From NCBI GenBank assembly GCA_036674765.1, contig JARVKI010000177.1, positions 1 through 36,972 of the forward strand: a DNA stretch of 36,972 bases. Direction: 5' to 3'. Position 1 is the first letter of the stretch. Each line of letters begins with the position of its first letter. Positions 20,435 to 32,263 of this stretch are shown here, piece by piece. The notes under the pieces are model-generated. The model did no database searches. It was not told the DNA's origin and was given only the letters and a program-made list of their open reading frames with translations. The translations under genes were made by a program, and so were the position numbers. The DNA comes from Seiridium cupressi. Its lineage: Eukaryota > Ascomycota > Sordariomycetes > Amphisphaeriales > Sporocadaceae.

Positions 20435-22432
20435 CTACCATAATCGTTTCCCTCTTATCCTCATATCGCGGTCCGGCGGCATAGCTTCGGCTCCAGCATA
20501 GTCATCGTTATCCTTAGCAGGCCGGTCAGAGAGTGACCCGTCCAATTTCGTCCGACCGACATACTCAATGTCAAGCTTGGCAATAATCAAGCCCAGGCTT
20601 ATCAAGATCTCCTGCTTGGCAAAATGGCGACCTGGACATACAGGCAGCTCGCCTCCTATGTAGAAAGTGAGTTTCAGAGGGCAATACGACGCGTGATAGG
20701 AGGTAAGGTGAGTGCGATTACCATACGGAAAGAAGGAGCTCGGTCGACCAGCCATGGAGAACTCCGGTTTTCGCTGAGAATTTCCTGCCTCGTCCGTGGA
20801 CTCGACGTACTTGATGTGCCTATGGGCCCAGAACTCGGAAGCGGGGTGTTCCGGAACACCCCATACCGCTTCATCGTGATGGGCAATCTGCATTTGCGGC
20901 TCTCAGAGGGATCCTTGTCCAATTTTATAGCCCGCCAGCGTCATAGGCAGCGTTACCTCGCGTACGGTATTGGAAGACCTGTGGAGACGCAAGCACTCCA
21001 CATAGACGGACTGCAGCAAGGGCAGTGTCAGCAGCGTGCCCTCCCGCCCGTGCTCGGATCAAGGACGAGCGCCCCCTGAACCTCTTGCCGCAAGGCATGG
21101 AACAGTTCGGGGTCACGAGGTATCTCCATTATACTCCAGACGTTAATTGGAATTGTGTTTGTGTTTGCCCTATACTATGGGTCAGCTTGGTAAATCAGTG
21201 AGGCTGGTTGGCCAAAACTAACGCAAATACGACTTGGCTTACAAAAGCAGCATCACTGCCATCACTGACGCCGCCGTCCTCGAGTCATTTGGCGATTTCG
21301 CGGAGAATTGATGCACCAAAATTGGCGTCCCGATCAGTTTCCGCTCGTGTAGTCCAGTCAAATGTATCAAATGCCGAGGCCAGACATGTCTCCGCCATTC
21401 CAAAGTAGCGCTCGCGAGCCTTATACGGCTTGGATTTCCACCGCCGCGGCACTCCTAGGAACAGTTGCGGAACTACGGCCTCGAAGTCCCAAAAGGCGTC
21501 GAGCAACTGCGGGTGAAACTCGAAGATCCGCGAGCCAAATAAGGTCTCGGTGGCGGCCCTACCCATTTGATACTTGCAGAGCTAAACGACACTTGCTTCA
21601 ACCCATTCGCCCACTGGAAAGCTATCGGCCTCTCCCCGAAACTTGCTAGATTAGATCTCACCGAGTCGATTCGTCGTCTTCGTTGCAGCTAGGTGCTCGG
21701 AATAGATGCAGTGGTTAGCATGCCAGAGTCGCTGTCTTATATGGGTGCCTTCAGACCCGGGGCTCGAATTCTTTGCTCGTACAGAGACATCCTTCTAAAA
21801 CAGGGCGACCTCGTGACTTGGCATACCCAAGACTTTTGGGGAAATAAATTGCGCCGCCACTGTAGGAATATCAGCTAGTAAGTTCTTAACGTGGCACATG
21901 TCGAAACAAGCGGAGCCGTGGGGGCTTATAAGAGTAAAGGCACCTCGCGCAAAGAGCTTTTGATGCACTTAGATTTGACTCGTGCGATGCACTGCAAGAA
22001 TCAGGATAGCTTGCATACTGGCTTCACTTCCAATGTATTTGGAGGGCTTGAATAGCGTTTGTATGTTTTGTGCTCCGGCTACTAAATAAACGGCCACAGT
22101 CCCCATATTGAACCGGATTACGTCGTGCTTCTGCACAAGACGTCTACTCGCGTGTTGTGGCATCAGCTTCTCTGTTGCGAAGTTAGATTCTATTCCTTGT
22201 GATCAAAAACTCACGCGGATCGCTCAAGGAATCGCTTCTGGTTTGTGATGTACTGTAAAGCATTGGAGACGAACGGCACCGTCTCCGGGAGGCATGGTGG
22301 TTGCTTCGAACTTCTAGGGAGTGTCTTCAAGATAAAAAATGCTACCGCTGATAGAATTAGTATCGCCAGTAACAAATTCTGACTGTCGAGAGGTTTTCGC
22401 CACCGAGACATGGCGATTGGCACATTAATCAT
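20435..22432 (-). pseudogene. Cytochrome P450 monooxygenase, disabled by multiple stops
   Basis: All parts of a membrane-bound fungal P450 are present in order on the minus strand. They are: an N-terminal anchor (NLLLAILILSAVAFFIL) and the CLPE proline hinge; FNMGTVAVYLVAGAQNIQTL; LGMPSHEVALF; CKYQMGRAATETLFGSRIF; an I-helix-like ANTNTIPINVW; the K-helix ExxR in ECLRLHRSS; and the heme loop FFPYGGELPVCPGRHF, joined across an intron at 20656-20721. The gene is dead. One otherwise open frame contains TAG (21795-21797), TAA (21651-21653), TAG (21582-21584) and TGA (21285-21287). A further TGA lies at 20903-20905, and the frame changes in a G-run just before TLLTLPLLQ (about 21035-21045). The TAG/TAA codons are what C-to-T at CAG/CAA gives. 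The heme cysteine survives. A former role in secondary or lipid metabolism is likely, but the substrate is unknown. Confidence 0.9.
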
Positions 22433-23762
22433 GGCTCAGTTCTGCACATAGACCGTAAAGATGCTTTGACATTGGCGATAACGGAACAGGTTTCACTCTT
22501 CCTGAGAGTCAGGAGAAAGGTAGGGTGCTTCAGGCCCCAATAAACCTTTCCTCGATTGATGGGATCATCAGATAATAAATTCTTTACTCCCTATCAGGGC
22601 CGAGTTTGGGTAAAGCTAAAGTGTCATACGAAGAGTGTGTCGAAGGATCGATGCAGTATTCGTATAATGGATGACAGAACGCGTAAATATTTACGAAGGG
22701 GGCGTCGATCCTTTTATAATGCTTTGGCAGAGTATATAACGCGCGGGGAGCGGCCGCAGGGAAGCCGTGTGGGCACCCCATGTTAGTGTGATTAGACGTG
22801 AGATAAATTACTAGCTCTCATCGGGTAGGGTTTTTGATTTTCTTCTCTTCTAGCATTAAACAGTTTTCAGAGAAATCCTTGATCTTCTCGGAGGATTGGT
22901 ACCTGCTATCCTCGCAATCCTACATACGACTAGGGCATGACAACTTATCAGCCATTCTTATCTCTTATTGTTATCTGTCACATGATCAGAGATATAGTTC
23001 TTGAGCGCTTTAGCAGATTTATGAGAGGAAGTCCTGGGGTTACGAAGTGGTCAGACGACTCGATGGGTGCTGGGCGCATTCTACTATGATGGCAAGGCTT
23101 GGCCCACACGTGCGTGGGGTGGAAAGCTATTGACCACATACTCCTAGCCCGTGATCTTAATGATGTTGAATCGGCTCGGAATTTTCCGGCAACCAGGGCT
23201 CTATAACTAGGACTACAAAGGTATATACAGGTCTGGTAAACATCATTAATACATATCTCATTATCCTTAACTGTCCTGTTCCTCTTTTGCCGTTGGCTAA
23301 GTACCTCGTCCCGGGTGCGGCCTTAATCCGCCTGAGCAAGTACCGACTTAGGACATTTAGGGCATAGAATATCTACTTCCATTGAGGACCCAAGGGACGG
23401 GCTCCGCGTTCATACAGCGAAACCACACACCTGATATGTAGCACCGGAGGTCCCCTGCCTGTCATCCTTTCGATGACAGCAGCTATGCGCCTACTCGTTC
23501 TATCTCCTGACAGAGGACTGTGGCCAATGGAACCACTCGAGGGTCTTGGCACTTATCCCACTCCCAGGCCACAGCACTTTGCACCCGCTTGCGGTGTTGC
23601 CATATTTACTTCTCAATGTATTTGAAGAGCTTTGCCGATCGGAAAGGGATATCATTCACACACACAACTTGAGACATTTATCTATTTCGTTTCTATCAAT
23701 ACCACTTCGCACTTTCTGCTACCAATCACAAGAGAAACTAACGTTCTTCAGCACCAAAAAAG
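22433..23762. other. Intergenic, no gene recognised
   Basis: About 1.3 kb with small open frames on both strands and no motif of any family I know. It contains one perfect short inverted repeat (23459-23479, listed separately). The part next to 23763 is presumably the promoter of the SDR pseudogene. Confidence 0.4.
23459..23479. repeat. Perfect 8-bp inverted repeat
   Basis: CTGTCATC and GATGACAG flank a five-base loop CTTTC, about 285 bp upstream of the SDR pseudogene start. It could be a dimeric regulator site or a chance hairpin. Confidence 0.3.
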
Positions 23763-24587
23763 ATGACACAGAATAAGAAGGTCATACCCGTTACTGGTGA
23801 GTTCGTGGCGTAGCGTGTTGATAGTGGTAGGAATACTAAACTTAACCCGTTAAGGTGCTACCAGTGGTATCGGCTATGAAACCGTGGCAGTCCTCTCAAC
23901 TGCATCTTTTGATTTCCACGTACTGTTAGGCGCCCGATCCGTAAAAAAGGGCGAAAACGTTCTGAGGGACATACAATTAGCTCACAGTGGCTCACTCAAA
24001 GGCTCTATCTCAGTGATCCAATTCGACGTTGTGGACCAGAAGTCAATCGAGGCGGCCAGAGACCAGATCCAAGCACAATTCGGCAAACTGGACGTGCTCA
24101 TCAACAGCGCTGGATCATAGTCTACCACCCTGCGGATATGATCTCAGCGTTTCGTCAGAGTTTCGAGGCCAATGTCTTCAATCAAATGTTGGTCACTGAG
24201 ACGCTGGAACCTTTGCTCGAGAAGTCGCGTAGGCCGTACGTCATTTACGTGTCTTCGGAAACTGGCTCCATCACTACGCATTTGGACCCCACCAAGTATA
24301 ACAAGCTTCGCGATAAGCCCTATCGTATAAGCAAATCTGCCCTCAACATGCTGGCCGCCTGCCACCGCCACAACTATGACGAATGGTGCAAGGTCCTGGC
24401 TTACAAGCTGAGTTAGTGCGTTTCCAACCTCACCGGGGAGGAAGGCCGCCAGAGGCGTATCAGTTGCGGTGCGCGTGATCCAAAGGTGATAGCTCTTGGT
24501 CTAGTTGATGTAGTCAACGGGAAAAGAGACGATGATATCGCGAAGAATGGCATGGTTGATGTTGACGGAGGTGGCATGCCCTGGTAG
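23763..24587 (+). pseudogene. Short-chain dehydrogenase/reductase, disabled
   Basis: Exon 1 (23763-23796) and exon 2 from 23855, joined across a 58-bp GT-AG intron, give the cofactor motif TGATSGIGYE at the start of a Rossmann fold. They continue with VLLGARSVKKGENVL, FDVVDQKSIEAARDQ and LDVLINSAG. At about 24114-24118 the frame is lost; one missing base would reconnect to YHPADMISAFRQSFEANVFN. The second half keeps the catalytic serine region (VIYVSSETGS) and the YRISK active-site pair (Y-x3-K). A TAG (24414-24416) then separates it from NLTGEEGRQRR, and the frame ends at TAG 24585-24587. SDRs are NAD(P)-dependent oxidoreductases. With a frameshift and a stop before the C-terminal part, no normal product is expected. 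Confidence 0.85.
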
Positions 24588-25586
24588 AGCTAGTGCAGAA
24601 CCTCTTGTACTCGGTGAGCCAGAATTAGAGATCCAGCCTTAGTTATGGCTGAATGAATCTCTAGGCTCTTGATGGCTCTGTCGTACAGTTTAGGAAAATT
24701 CCAACTAATCAGCAAGACCATTCCTGGGGACAGGACTGATCGGCGAATCTCGGTTTTCGTGAAAGAGCGATTTACACAAAATAGTATCTAGCAAATCGGC
24801 GGTAACTACAATGTACTGTACTGACGATACGTTGATATGACTTTTGGACCGACGGGTGATTCCGCGGTCTAACCACTTTAATGTGACCCCTTGTTTCTAT
24901 GAGGAGGCTATTTGTCATTATGTATAAACTGTTGTTGACCGAAATGGAGGCGCATGCTAGCTGTTCAATTTCACTCTGCATGAATCAGGGCAAAATGCAG
25001 CTTTGAAGACTAGATTGAAAATTATTCCATGGACATAACATGAATTCTTCGTTTTGTCCCCCGTGAGTACGAAGATTTAGTGAGCTGATGCTGTCACGTG
25101 TTATCATCACTGGGGTCGAAGTTAAATGTGATTGTGGCGAATTATGACATCACATAGCTAAAAGTCAGCATGAGCACTCTGCAATTAAGACACTGTCCAA
25201 TTTCGAGCAACTGAAGTGTTCCGCGTATATCGCGATGATCTTAAAAAAGTTATCTGATTGAATTCGGACGTCTACGGGGAAAGAGAGGGGTGGTTTTCCC
25301 CATGATCAACACCTAATTTCCGCCGCTGCGTGGTACCCCCAGTCTGTCAGGGTGTGCCAATGCGGCGGTCATGGTCTGGAACCATGGTGGACGGGTCCGC
25401 TCTTGAGTAGATCGCCGATTATCCCAGCCACTTTTCATGGCAGTTCTAAAATTACCAACGGTAATTCAATGCCGGGATTTGAAAGATCCATCATCAACGT
25501 TTTGGACTATACCAACAACAACGACAACATTGCGCCCGCAGCAAGCAGCCCTGGAGACATACCGCACATGATCGGTATCTCGCACC
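24588..25586. other. Intergenic, promoter region of the histidine kinase
   Basis: Short scattered open frames only and no coding motif. A plus-strand frame at 25352-25759 overlaps the kinase start but lacks any family signal and is treated as a shadow. Confidence 0.4.
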
Positions 25587-28500
25587 ATGGGCCGGGTCGT
25601 GTCGGAGGGTGCCCGCGAACGGGAGGCCCTCAAGTTTGCCACTGTCTTGTATGTGTCGCGCGCGCCTGTGTTCAGGTGGACGGCAAAGCACCTCGAAAGC
25701 TAACTTATAAGCAACGTAAGCTGCAGCATTGCCGAGAGTACAGAGCACATGAAACGTGAGGCAGCCTTGTCTTCTGCCGACTCTAGTCTTACTGCTTTCG
25801 CGCAGCTCGGTGCTCTCAAACTTGGGGCGACAAGATGCCTGATCTCCATCTTCGACCAAAGGAATCAATATATCATCGCCGAGGCCACGCCTGCCTCTGC
25901 CCTGACGCCCAACACCCATCTGCCTGATGACCTCTGGCTCGGCTGCACTGCCATCCCCCGAACGTATGGAGTCTGCGAACATCTCCTGACTGCCGGTTGC
26001 GACGACCCGACTGACGAATCGAAACCGCCGAGCACGGGCGCATCTTCGTCTGCCTCCTTGCCCGTGTCCGTCATATCCAACTTGGCCGAGGACTCCCGCT
26101 ACAATGACAGGGCTTACATCTCGAATGCGCCCCACAACCGCTTCTACGCCGGTGTGCCGTTGCGTACCTCTAGGGGGATCCATATTGGCTCATTTTGTAT
26201 TTTTAATGACCAGCCACGAGATGGCCTGGACGCGTCACAGTTGCACTTCATGCAGGGCATGTCATTTGCTGTGATGAGCCATCTAGAGCTCCGGCGCTCT
26301 GCTGAAAGCGCCAGCAGGAGCGAGCGCATGGTCCGAGGAATCGGCAGCTTCGTCGAAGGCAAGTCGACCATGTCGAATCTGTGGCGAGGCACACATTCAG
26401 CTGCCTTTGAGCAAGGTGGCGGCGAAGGGCAACTCAACAGGAACCAGCAGACTATACAGAAGGCGGGTGTGGACCGAGAGGTCGCCTTGGAGGAAAGTGC
26501 CGAGGCCTCTTCGCGTCATATATTTGATGGCGCTACGGCGGTACCCAACCCTACCGGCGTCGGCGATCAAGCACCGTTGGCGGCAACATCTAACGACAGG
26601 GAAGAGAACAAGTCGTCCTTGTCAACGTCGCCGTCCCGATCGCCAAAGCCGAAGTCCAAGTTCAAGTCCAAGTCAAATTCGCCCTCGTCGTCGCCGAACT
26701 CGAAGTCTAAGTCGCCGTCCCCCGATAGCCGATCCCCACCCACCTCTGGGGATCAGGACTCCCGCTCACTAACGGATAGAACCGTTTCGTTGACTAAGTT
26801 CACTCTGAATTCCAGCGCGTCGGTCACCAGCGCTGCCCCAAAGTCCTTTGCTGATGAACTACACTCGACAGAACTCAGGGAAGCATTCGGGAAGGCGGCC
26901 AACATCATCCGAGAGTCAATCGAGGTACAAGGAGTCGCTTTTCTGGACGCAGTAGTTGATACTTTCGGGGGTCTCGTGTCCGCCGATGCAGATAGCGAAC
27001 ACACTAGCTCGGACTCTCAGGCCGACACGTCCTCTAGCGACGGACGCGAAGAGAAGGAAGAAGCAGAGCAGAGACATTGCAGGATCTTCGGGTTCTCGAC
27101 AAGCGACGCATCGAGTATCGATGGCAAACTCACCGGGAGCTCGCGGATCAATATACCACAAAAGTTTCTGCGGACCCTCCTCCGACGATACCCGGCTGGT
27201 AAGACATTCACATTCGACAACGAGGGTGAGGTTGTCTCTGGAGACTCGGAGGAAGACCGCGCTCACATATTGGCCACGGGCGGTACTGAAGCACAGGTGT
27301 CGTTGCAGGAGCGGAAACGCACTCATACCCAGTCTCGCCAGTCGGAAAGTGCTGTCCTCGCCTCTATACTCGTCGGGGCACGTAGTGTCGCCATGGTTCC
27401 ACTTTGGGATCCTATCCGCGAAAGGTGGCATGCAGGCGCATTCGTGTGGACCAGGACTCCAGATCGCATCTTCGCAATGGAGAAGGAAGTCAGTTACCTG
27501 CGCGCGTTCGGGTCGACCATCATGGCCGAGATCAACCGCATAGAAGCCACGCAGTCTGAGAAGATGAAGTCTGATCTACTGGGCTCCCTTAGTCATGAAC
27601 TGAGATCACCATTGCATGGTGTGTTGGCAGGTATAGAACTGATACAGGACACGGAACTCAATGCCTTCCAGGGAGATGCATTACATTCGATGGAATCCTG
27701 TGGCCGGACTTTATTGGACGTCATCGAGCACCTCTTGGATTTTAGTAAGATGAACAGGTTTGTGAAAGCCTCAAAAGCACAGAAAAAGGCAAGACCTCGC
27801 GGTCGCGCTCAGCTGAAGGAACAACAACAAGCCTTCGAGTCTAAAATGGCTCCCCTGGCAACGGACATTGACCTTAGTCTTTTGATCGAAGAGACTGTGG
27901 AGAGTGTCTATGCCGGCTTTGGTTATGAACGGTTGCGGGTTGGCGAACCCGATCAGGCGCCCGTGCCGGGATCCCTATACAACCAAGATCCCTATGCCTA
28001 CCAAGATGGTCACGACGCGGCGCGCTATTCGAGCGGTGGGGTAACCGTCTATCTCGATATCGATGCAAATGAGAGGTGGACGCGACACATTCAGCCAGGC
28101 GGACTAAGACGCATTGTCATGAATATCATTGGCAATTCGATGAAGTACACAAATCGTGGCTACATCGTGGTCAAAATGAGACAGGTGCCAGTGCCACTCA
28201 AGCGCAATCGCCACCGGACCAACCTGGTGATCACGATTACCGATTCCGGCAAGGGTATCACGGAAGACTTCCTTCGAGACAAGATTTTCGTCCCTTTCAA
28301 TCAAGAGGACAGTCTTCAGCCAGGGACTGGTCTGGGGTTGAGCCTCATACACCAGATCATCACGCTACTCAACGGTTCCATAACAGTCGAGAGTCAGTTG
28401 GGGCATGGAACAAGTTTCCAGGTCACATTACCTCTAAGCCCCGCAAAGCCAACAGCCGAACGCTCTGGGAGCTCAGGCACTGACGATACCTCTTTGAAGG

Positions 28501-29684
28501 GCTTGAGAGTCAGCCTTCGTGGATTTAAGGACGTCGCAGATGATCCAGGTCTCACCCACTTTGCGGCGCCCGTCGAGCGAGATCTCTTAGCGACCATGTG
28601 CCGTACATGGCTTCAACTAGAAATAGTCCCTGAAGACTCGTCAGATACTCGCCCAGATTGCATCTTGTGCACCGACCTCTCTTTGGATCAAATCAAACGC
28701 GAATCATCTGGGCTTCCGCCTCCTGTGGTGGTCGTATGTCGGAATACCGCCATTGCACAGAAACTAGCCCATAAGCATCGAAAGGAGGAAGGCAATGACT
28801 TTTTCGAGTTCATATCACAGCCGTAGGTAAAGCCTGCATGGCTGCTCTGTTGCATTACTAACTTTGTATTCAGAATCGGTCCCCACAAACTCTCAAAGGC
28901 ACTTACACTAGCTATGGAACGCTGGAAAAGCTTTACAACCTCTCCGGCCTTTGAGGAAGCACTCTCCAAATCCAAGGCAAACAACTCCGTCGTCGAGCCT
29001 ACCACTGCTTCCAAAGACGAAGAAGCCGAACCGAACGGCGACACTCCCTTTCCCTTGACGGCACCACTCAACCTAAAGGATGTTGCTGCAAGGTCGAGTG
29101 AAGGGCACAACGAACCCGGCCCAGCACAACTGAGAACAGCTACGCAGAGTCCTGCATCAGTACAGAACTCACAATCCAGCCGTGAGAGTGACCACGAACC
29201 CACGAGCTTCCTAATTGTAGATGACAACAAGATCAATCTGCAGGTATATGTGCTGCCCCTTCCCCGTCTGGCTGTCATTCTCACGAAAATGCAGATTCTC
29301 TCGGCTTTCATGAAGAAGATGAAGCGGTCATACAAAAGTGCAACAGATGGGCTGGAAGCCCTGGAAACCTATGCCGCCACTCCTGGCCATTTCCGCTGCA
29401 TTCTGATGGGTAACTCCAACTCTGAGATTTCGCCTCTATTCTTAAGAAGCTAACAGCTCGCAGATATTTCCATGCCGGTCATGGATGGCTTAGAAGCTAC
29501 GAGACGCATTCGGGAATTTGAACAAGCACGACAGTTGCCACGGGCACTCATCGTTGCTCTGACTGGAATGGCGTCGGCAAAAGTACAGCAAGAAGCATTT
29601 GGTAGTGGAGTGGATTTCTTCTTGCCTAAGCCAGTGCGCTTAAAACAGCTGACAGAGGTATTGGAAGAGAAGGGTTTAAGCTGA
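25587..29684 (+). CDS. Hybrid histidine kinase with N-terminal GAF-like region and C-terminal receiver
   Basis: Five exons: 25587-25648, 25727-28822, 28874-29243, 29295-29409 and 29464-29684, giving 1287 residues. Start ATG 25587 has a strong context (CACCATGG). A GAF-like sensor region spans about residues 40-210 (TAFAQLGALKLGATRCLISI; YGVCEHLL; RFYAGVPL; GSFCIFND). A low-complexity Ser/Pro/Lys linker follows (about 315-365). HisKA carries SHELRSPLHG (phospho-accepting His about 644). HATPase_c carries NIIGNSMKYT (about 820), DSGKGI and GTGLGLSL (about 889). The receiver starts at VDDNK (Asp 1169/1170), has the phospho-acceptor Asp 1215 in MDISMPVMDG, split by the last intron, and Lys 1270 in LPKPV. 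All catalytic residues are present. It should autophosphorylate and pass phosphate through an HPt protein to a response regulator. The stimulus is unknown; no membrane segment is seen, so it is probably cytosolic. Confidence 0.93.
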
Positions 29685-30080
29685 AGACGAAAACGTAGTT
29701 ATAATTTCTCCCGTGTTAGGTATAAGAGCACACAATACCCCCGGATCCAGCCTGCCGTATTTCTGATGTCTTGTTATGCATGACACAATAGTCAGTGGTA
29801 TGAATGTTGCCGAAAAAGGTTAGTCTTGATACCGTCGTATGAATAGACTTTGCTGATATTAATCGTGCTTACAATGTATTATGAGATCTCCACGCACAGG
29901 TATACTTACAACTGATTGTGGGAAATTCGTTGACATGTCCTAGACACCAATCTAGGAGATCTGATGACGTGTCCGTAGTGAAGCGCTCGGTATAGCGCCG
30001 CTTAGAACTAGTGCTGGAGCTCAAGAGTCTTCTCAAAACGCTGGTCTCATCAAGATATAATTGTGTTCCAAAACTTAGCG
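29685..30080. other. Convergent 3' space between kinase and dioxygenase
   Basis: Transcription converges here from both sides. No open frame or motif of note was seen. The stretch holds the 3' untranslated regions of the two genes. Confidence 0.5.
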
Positions 30081-31244
30081 CTACGTGAAGTGATGAATAT
30101 CAGCCTCTGAATCGCGGCTATGGTGCCCCCTTCCATCGAGGTCGTCGGACTGCAGGTTGAAATACTCATCCGGCTTGGACTTGGCCAGCTCCTCGTCGGG
30201 ATAGATGTTGGTCCGTACCTCGACGAAACCGCTAGCATGGCCGAGAAAGAAGCTCTGAGACGATAGGGGCAGGTGACACCGCATACGATAGTTGGGATGT
30301 GTGGGACTCTAAACGAGCGAGCGCGTCAGCCAACCGGACAGTGCTGCCTATGTAGGTGGCCGCGAGGACTCACCTGGTATCCAAGACCCAGCATGACGCG
30401 GTGTTCATTGCTCTCATTCGGCATGCCCGCATGCCACAGACGTATGCCGCGAATCATGATATCCCCTCTTTGCACCGAGGGTTGCACTGGCGGCCTCAGG
30501 CGTCGTCTCTCTTCCAGGGCGTCCGCTGCGATGAAGCATGTCCGATCTCCAGGCTTTGAGAGATCACCTTCCGCATCTGTTGCCGCTGAAAGCGACTGGT
30601 CATGCACGCTGGTGGTAGCATGCGAACCAAGCCAGAACTCCGTTGCGCCGTTTGCCACGCTGAAATCGCACAAAGGGATGTTGGCGATGAAATAATACGG
30701 ATACTGTGGGTGGGCGAAGATGCTGTCCTTGTGTACTGGCTGGCGGATCCCAGATGTCTTTGCGAGGGCCACATTAGAGGTCAGCCAGTTCCATATGGGC
30801 TTGTGGCCCAGGTAGCTTAGCGTTGTTAATTCTGGGATCTGGCTGGCGGCGACGTGCGGGTTACATACGCGTTCGCGACTTGCAGGAGGAACTTGTTGAA
30901 GTAGATGTCTTCATGCAGATGGGCTGCCTGATCCACCGGAGGCCGCTGAAGAAAGTTGGCTGTAGCACTGGGTCAGATGAGACGTCGGATAGTGCACACG
31001 GTGACTTACAGCGGACGTTGTGGTTGTATATCTGGTCGGGATTAGCCATGTTCTTCTCGGCCTGCTCGCACATAACTTGGTTCATGGCATCAATGTGCTC
31101 AACATCCACGACTTTTTTCAGAACGACGAGGCCGTCCTGGTGCAAAGCGCTGAGGATCCTTTGCAAGTTGCGCGATGAGTATGCCGAAGCGATTCTTTCG
31201 TCATTATTGGCTAGAATAGCCTGCGGGAGGTTGGTGGTTGTCAT
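30081..31244 (-). CDS. Phytanoyl-CoA dioxygenase (PhyH) family protein
   Basis: Four exons on the minus strand: 31244-31010, 30959-30869, 30815-30374 and 30308-30081, giving 331 residues. All introns are GT-AG (50, 53 and 65 bp) and keep frame. The protein starts MTTTNLPQAIL, continues with NLQRILSALHQDGLVVLKKV and LHEDIYFNKFLLQVANAYLG, and has the Fe(II)-binding H-x-D at His137/Asp139 (PVHKDS). The distal His is at about 237 (RLWHAGMPN) and a 2-oxoglutarate-binding Arg at about 248 (EHRVMLGLGY). The family hydroxylates fatty acyl or secondary-metabolite substrates using Fe(II), O2 and 2-oxoglutarate. All metal ligands are intact, so it is probably active; the substrate is unknown. It could be a tailoring enzyme once grouped with the P450 and SDR nearby. 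ATG 31244 is chosen because the family sequence begins there. Confidence 0.9.
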
Positions 31245-32263
31245 ATCGCCGAACGCAATTTCGTGCTTTGATATTCGTGTCCTGGCGAATCGGTTGGTGG
31301 GATCTGCTCTGCGTCTAACGAGAGGCGGCGAGCTTGAGAGAAACGACGAGACCTCGAAGTTTTTGTCTGGCCATATGCGTTGCAAGGGCTAAGTGGCTTA
31401 TCATGTGCAGCGATCCCGCAGCAGATGCCACAACCCATGTGGTCTCCACCTTCTAGCGATATCCTGATGGATACATTGGGGGGCAGCATGAGGGGATCCT
31501 CGACTATCTCCAGCGGGGTCGAAGCCAACCTGGCCTTCGCGAGCATACTGTGGTTCGAACCACAGTCACTGTAGTGTCACTCTGAAAATTGCACTGATAT
31601 GGTCCCAGCATAGTAAACAGTATTCTTACGTATTTCAGTGTTTTCTTTTCAAGGCCTCTTGTATCTTGAACCTTGACTTACTCCGAAGTCTCAGACAGGC
31701 TGCCTCACTCATCACCAAACTGATCCTGGCTTGCATTGTATCGAGCAAGAACAGTTTGGGCTTGGAACCCGAAATTACGATGCACGACTTTTTGATGGAT
31801 AACCCCGAGCCTTTCGATTCGTTCGGAGGTATATCTTTTTTCTCATCTCTCTCTTGAGAATTGTTGTTTGCCATCTGTTTCAAATGTCAGTCAATCTGTT
31901 TACGATTTTTTTCAGACATGGCAGAAGGAAACAAAACCCACTTTTTGTTCTTATCGGACGATTACCTAGATTCTTCCCATAGTAATGTTGAGAATCGATT
32001 CCTAAACATACCTCTAATAAGGCATCTATCGCTTCCCAAAGTAATACATCCGTGGCATAGTAGGTTTTTGATATATCTGCCTTATCAGAAACTATCAGTG
32101 AAATTAATACTTGAAGCAATGACAAGTTTGAGGACTCAATAATCGCCAACACAACGTATTTTCAAATGAGTAAACCAACCCAGCTGCTGCTAATTCAGCG
32201 GACGTAAGTTCTACAGAGTCACCCACTATCAGCGTTCTCGACTGTCGCCCCGAATAGTAGATT
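31245..32263. other. Intergenic, AT-richer insert-like stretch
   Basis: About 31600-32160 is more AT-rich than its surroundings and has three mid-length open frames (31861-32142 plus; 31635-31883 and 31880-32152 minus). None has a known motif. CpA and TpG are still frequent, so this is not RIP damage of the kind seen at the ends. It may be a fragment of different origin. Confidence 0.35.

Noticed and set aside
20656..20721. A 22-residue insertion in the P450 heme loop
   Set aside because: It is a 66-bp GT-AG intron that happens to have no stop; splicing restores the heme motif.
25494..26183. 229-codon minus-strand open frame
   Set aside because: It overlaps the kinase start and GAF-like region and has no family motif; it is a shadow.
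29244..29294. Extra 17 residues in the kinase receiver domain
   Set aside because: It is a 51-bp in-frame GT-AG intron; removing it gives the normal receiver sequence.
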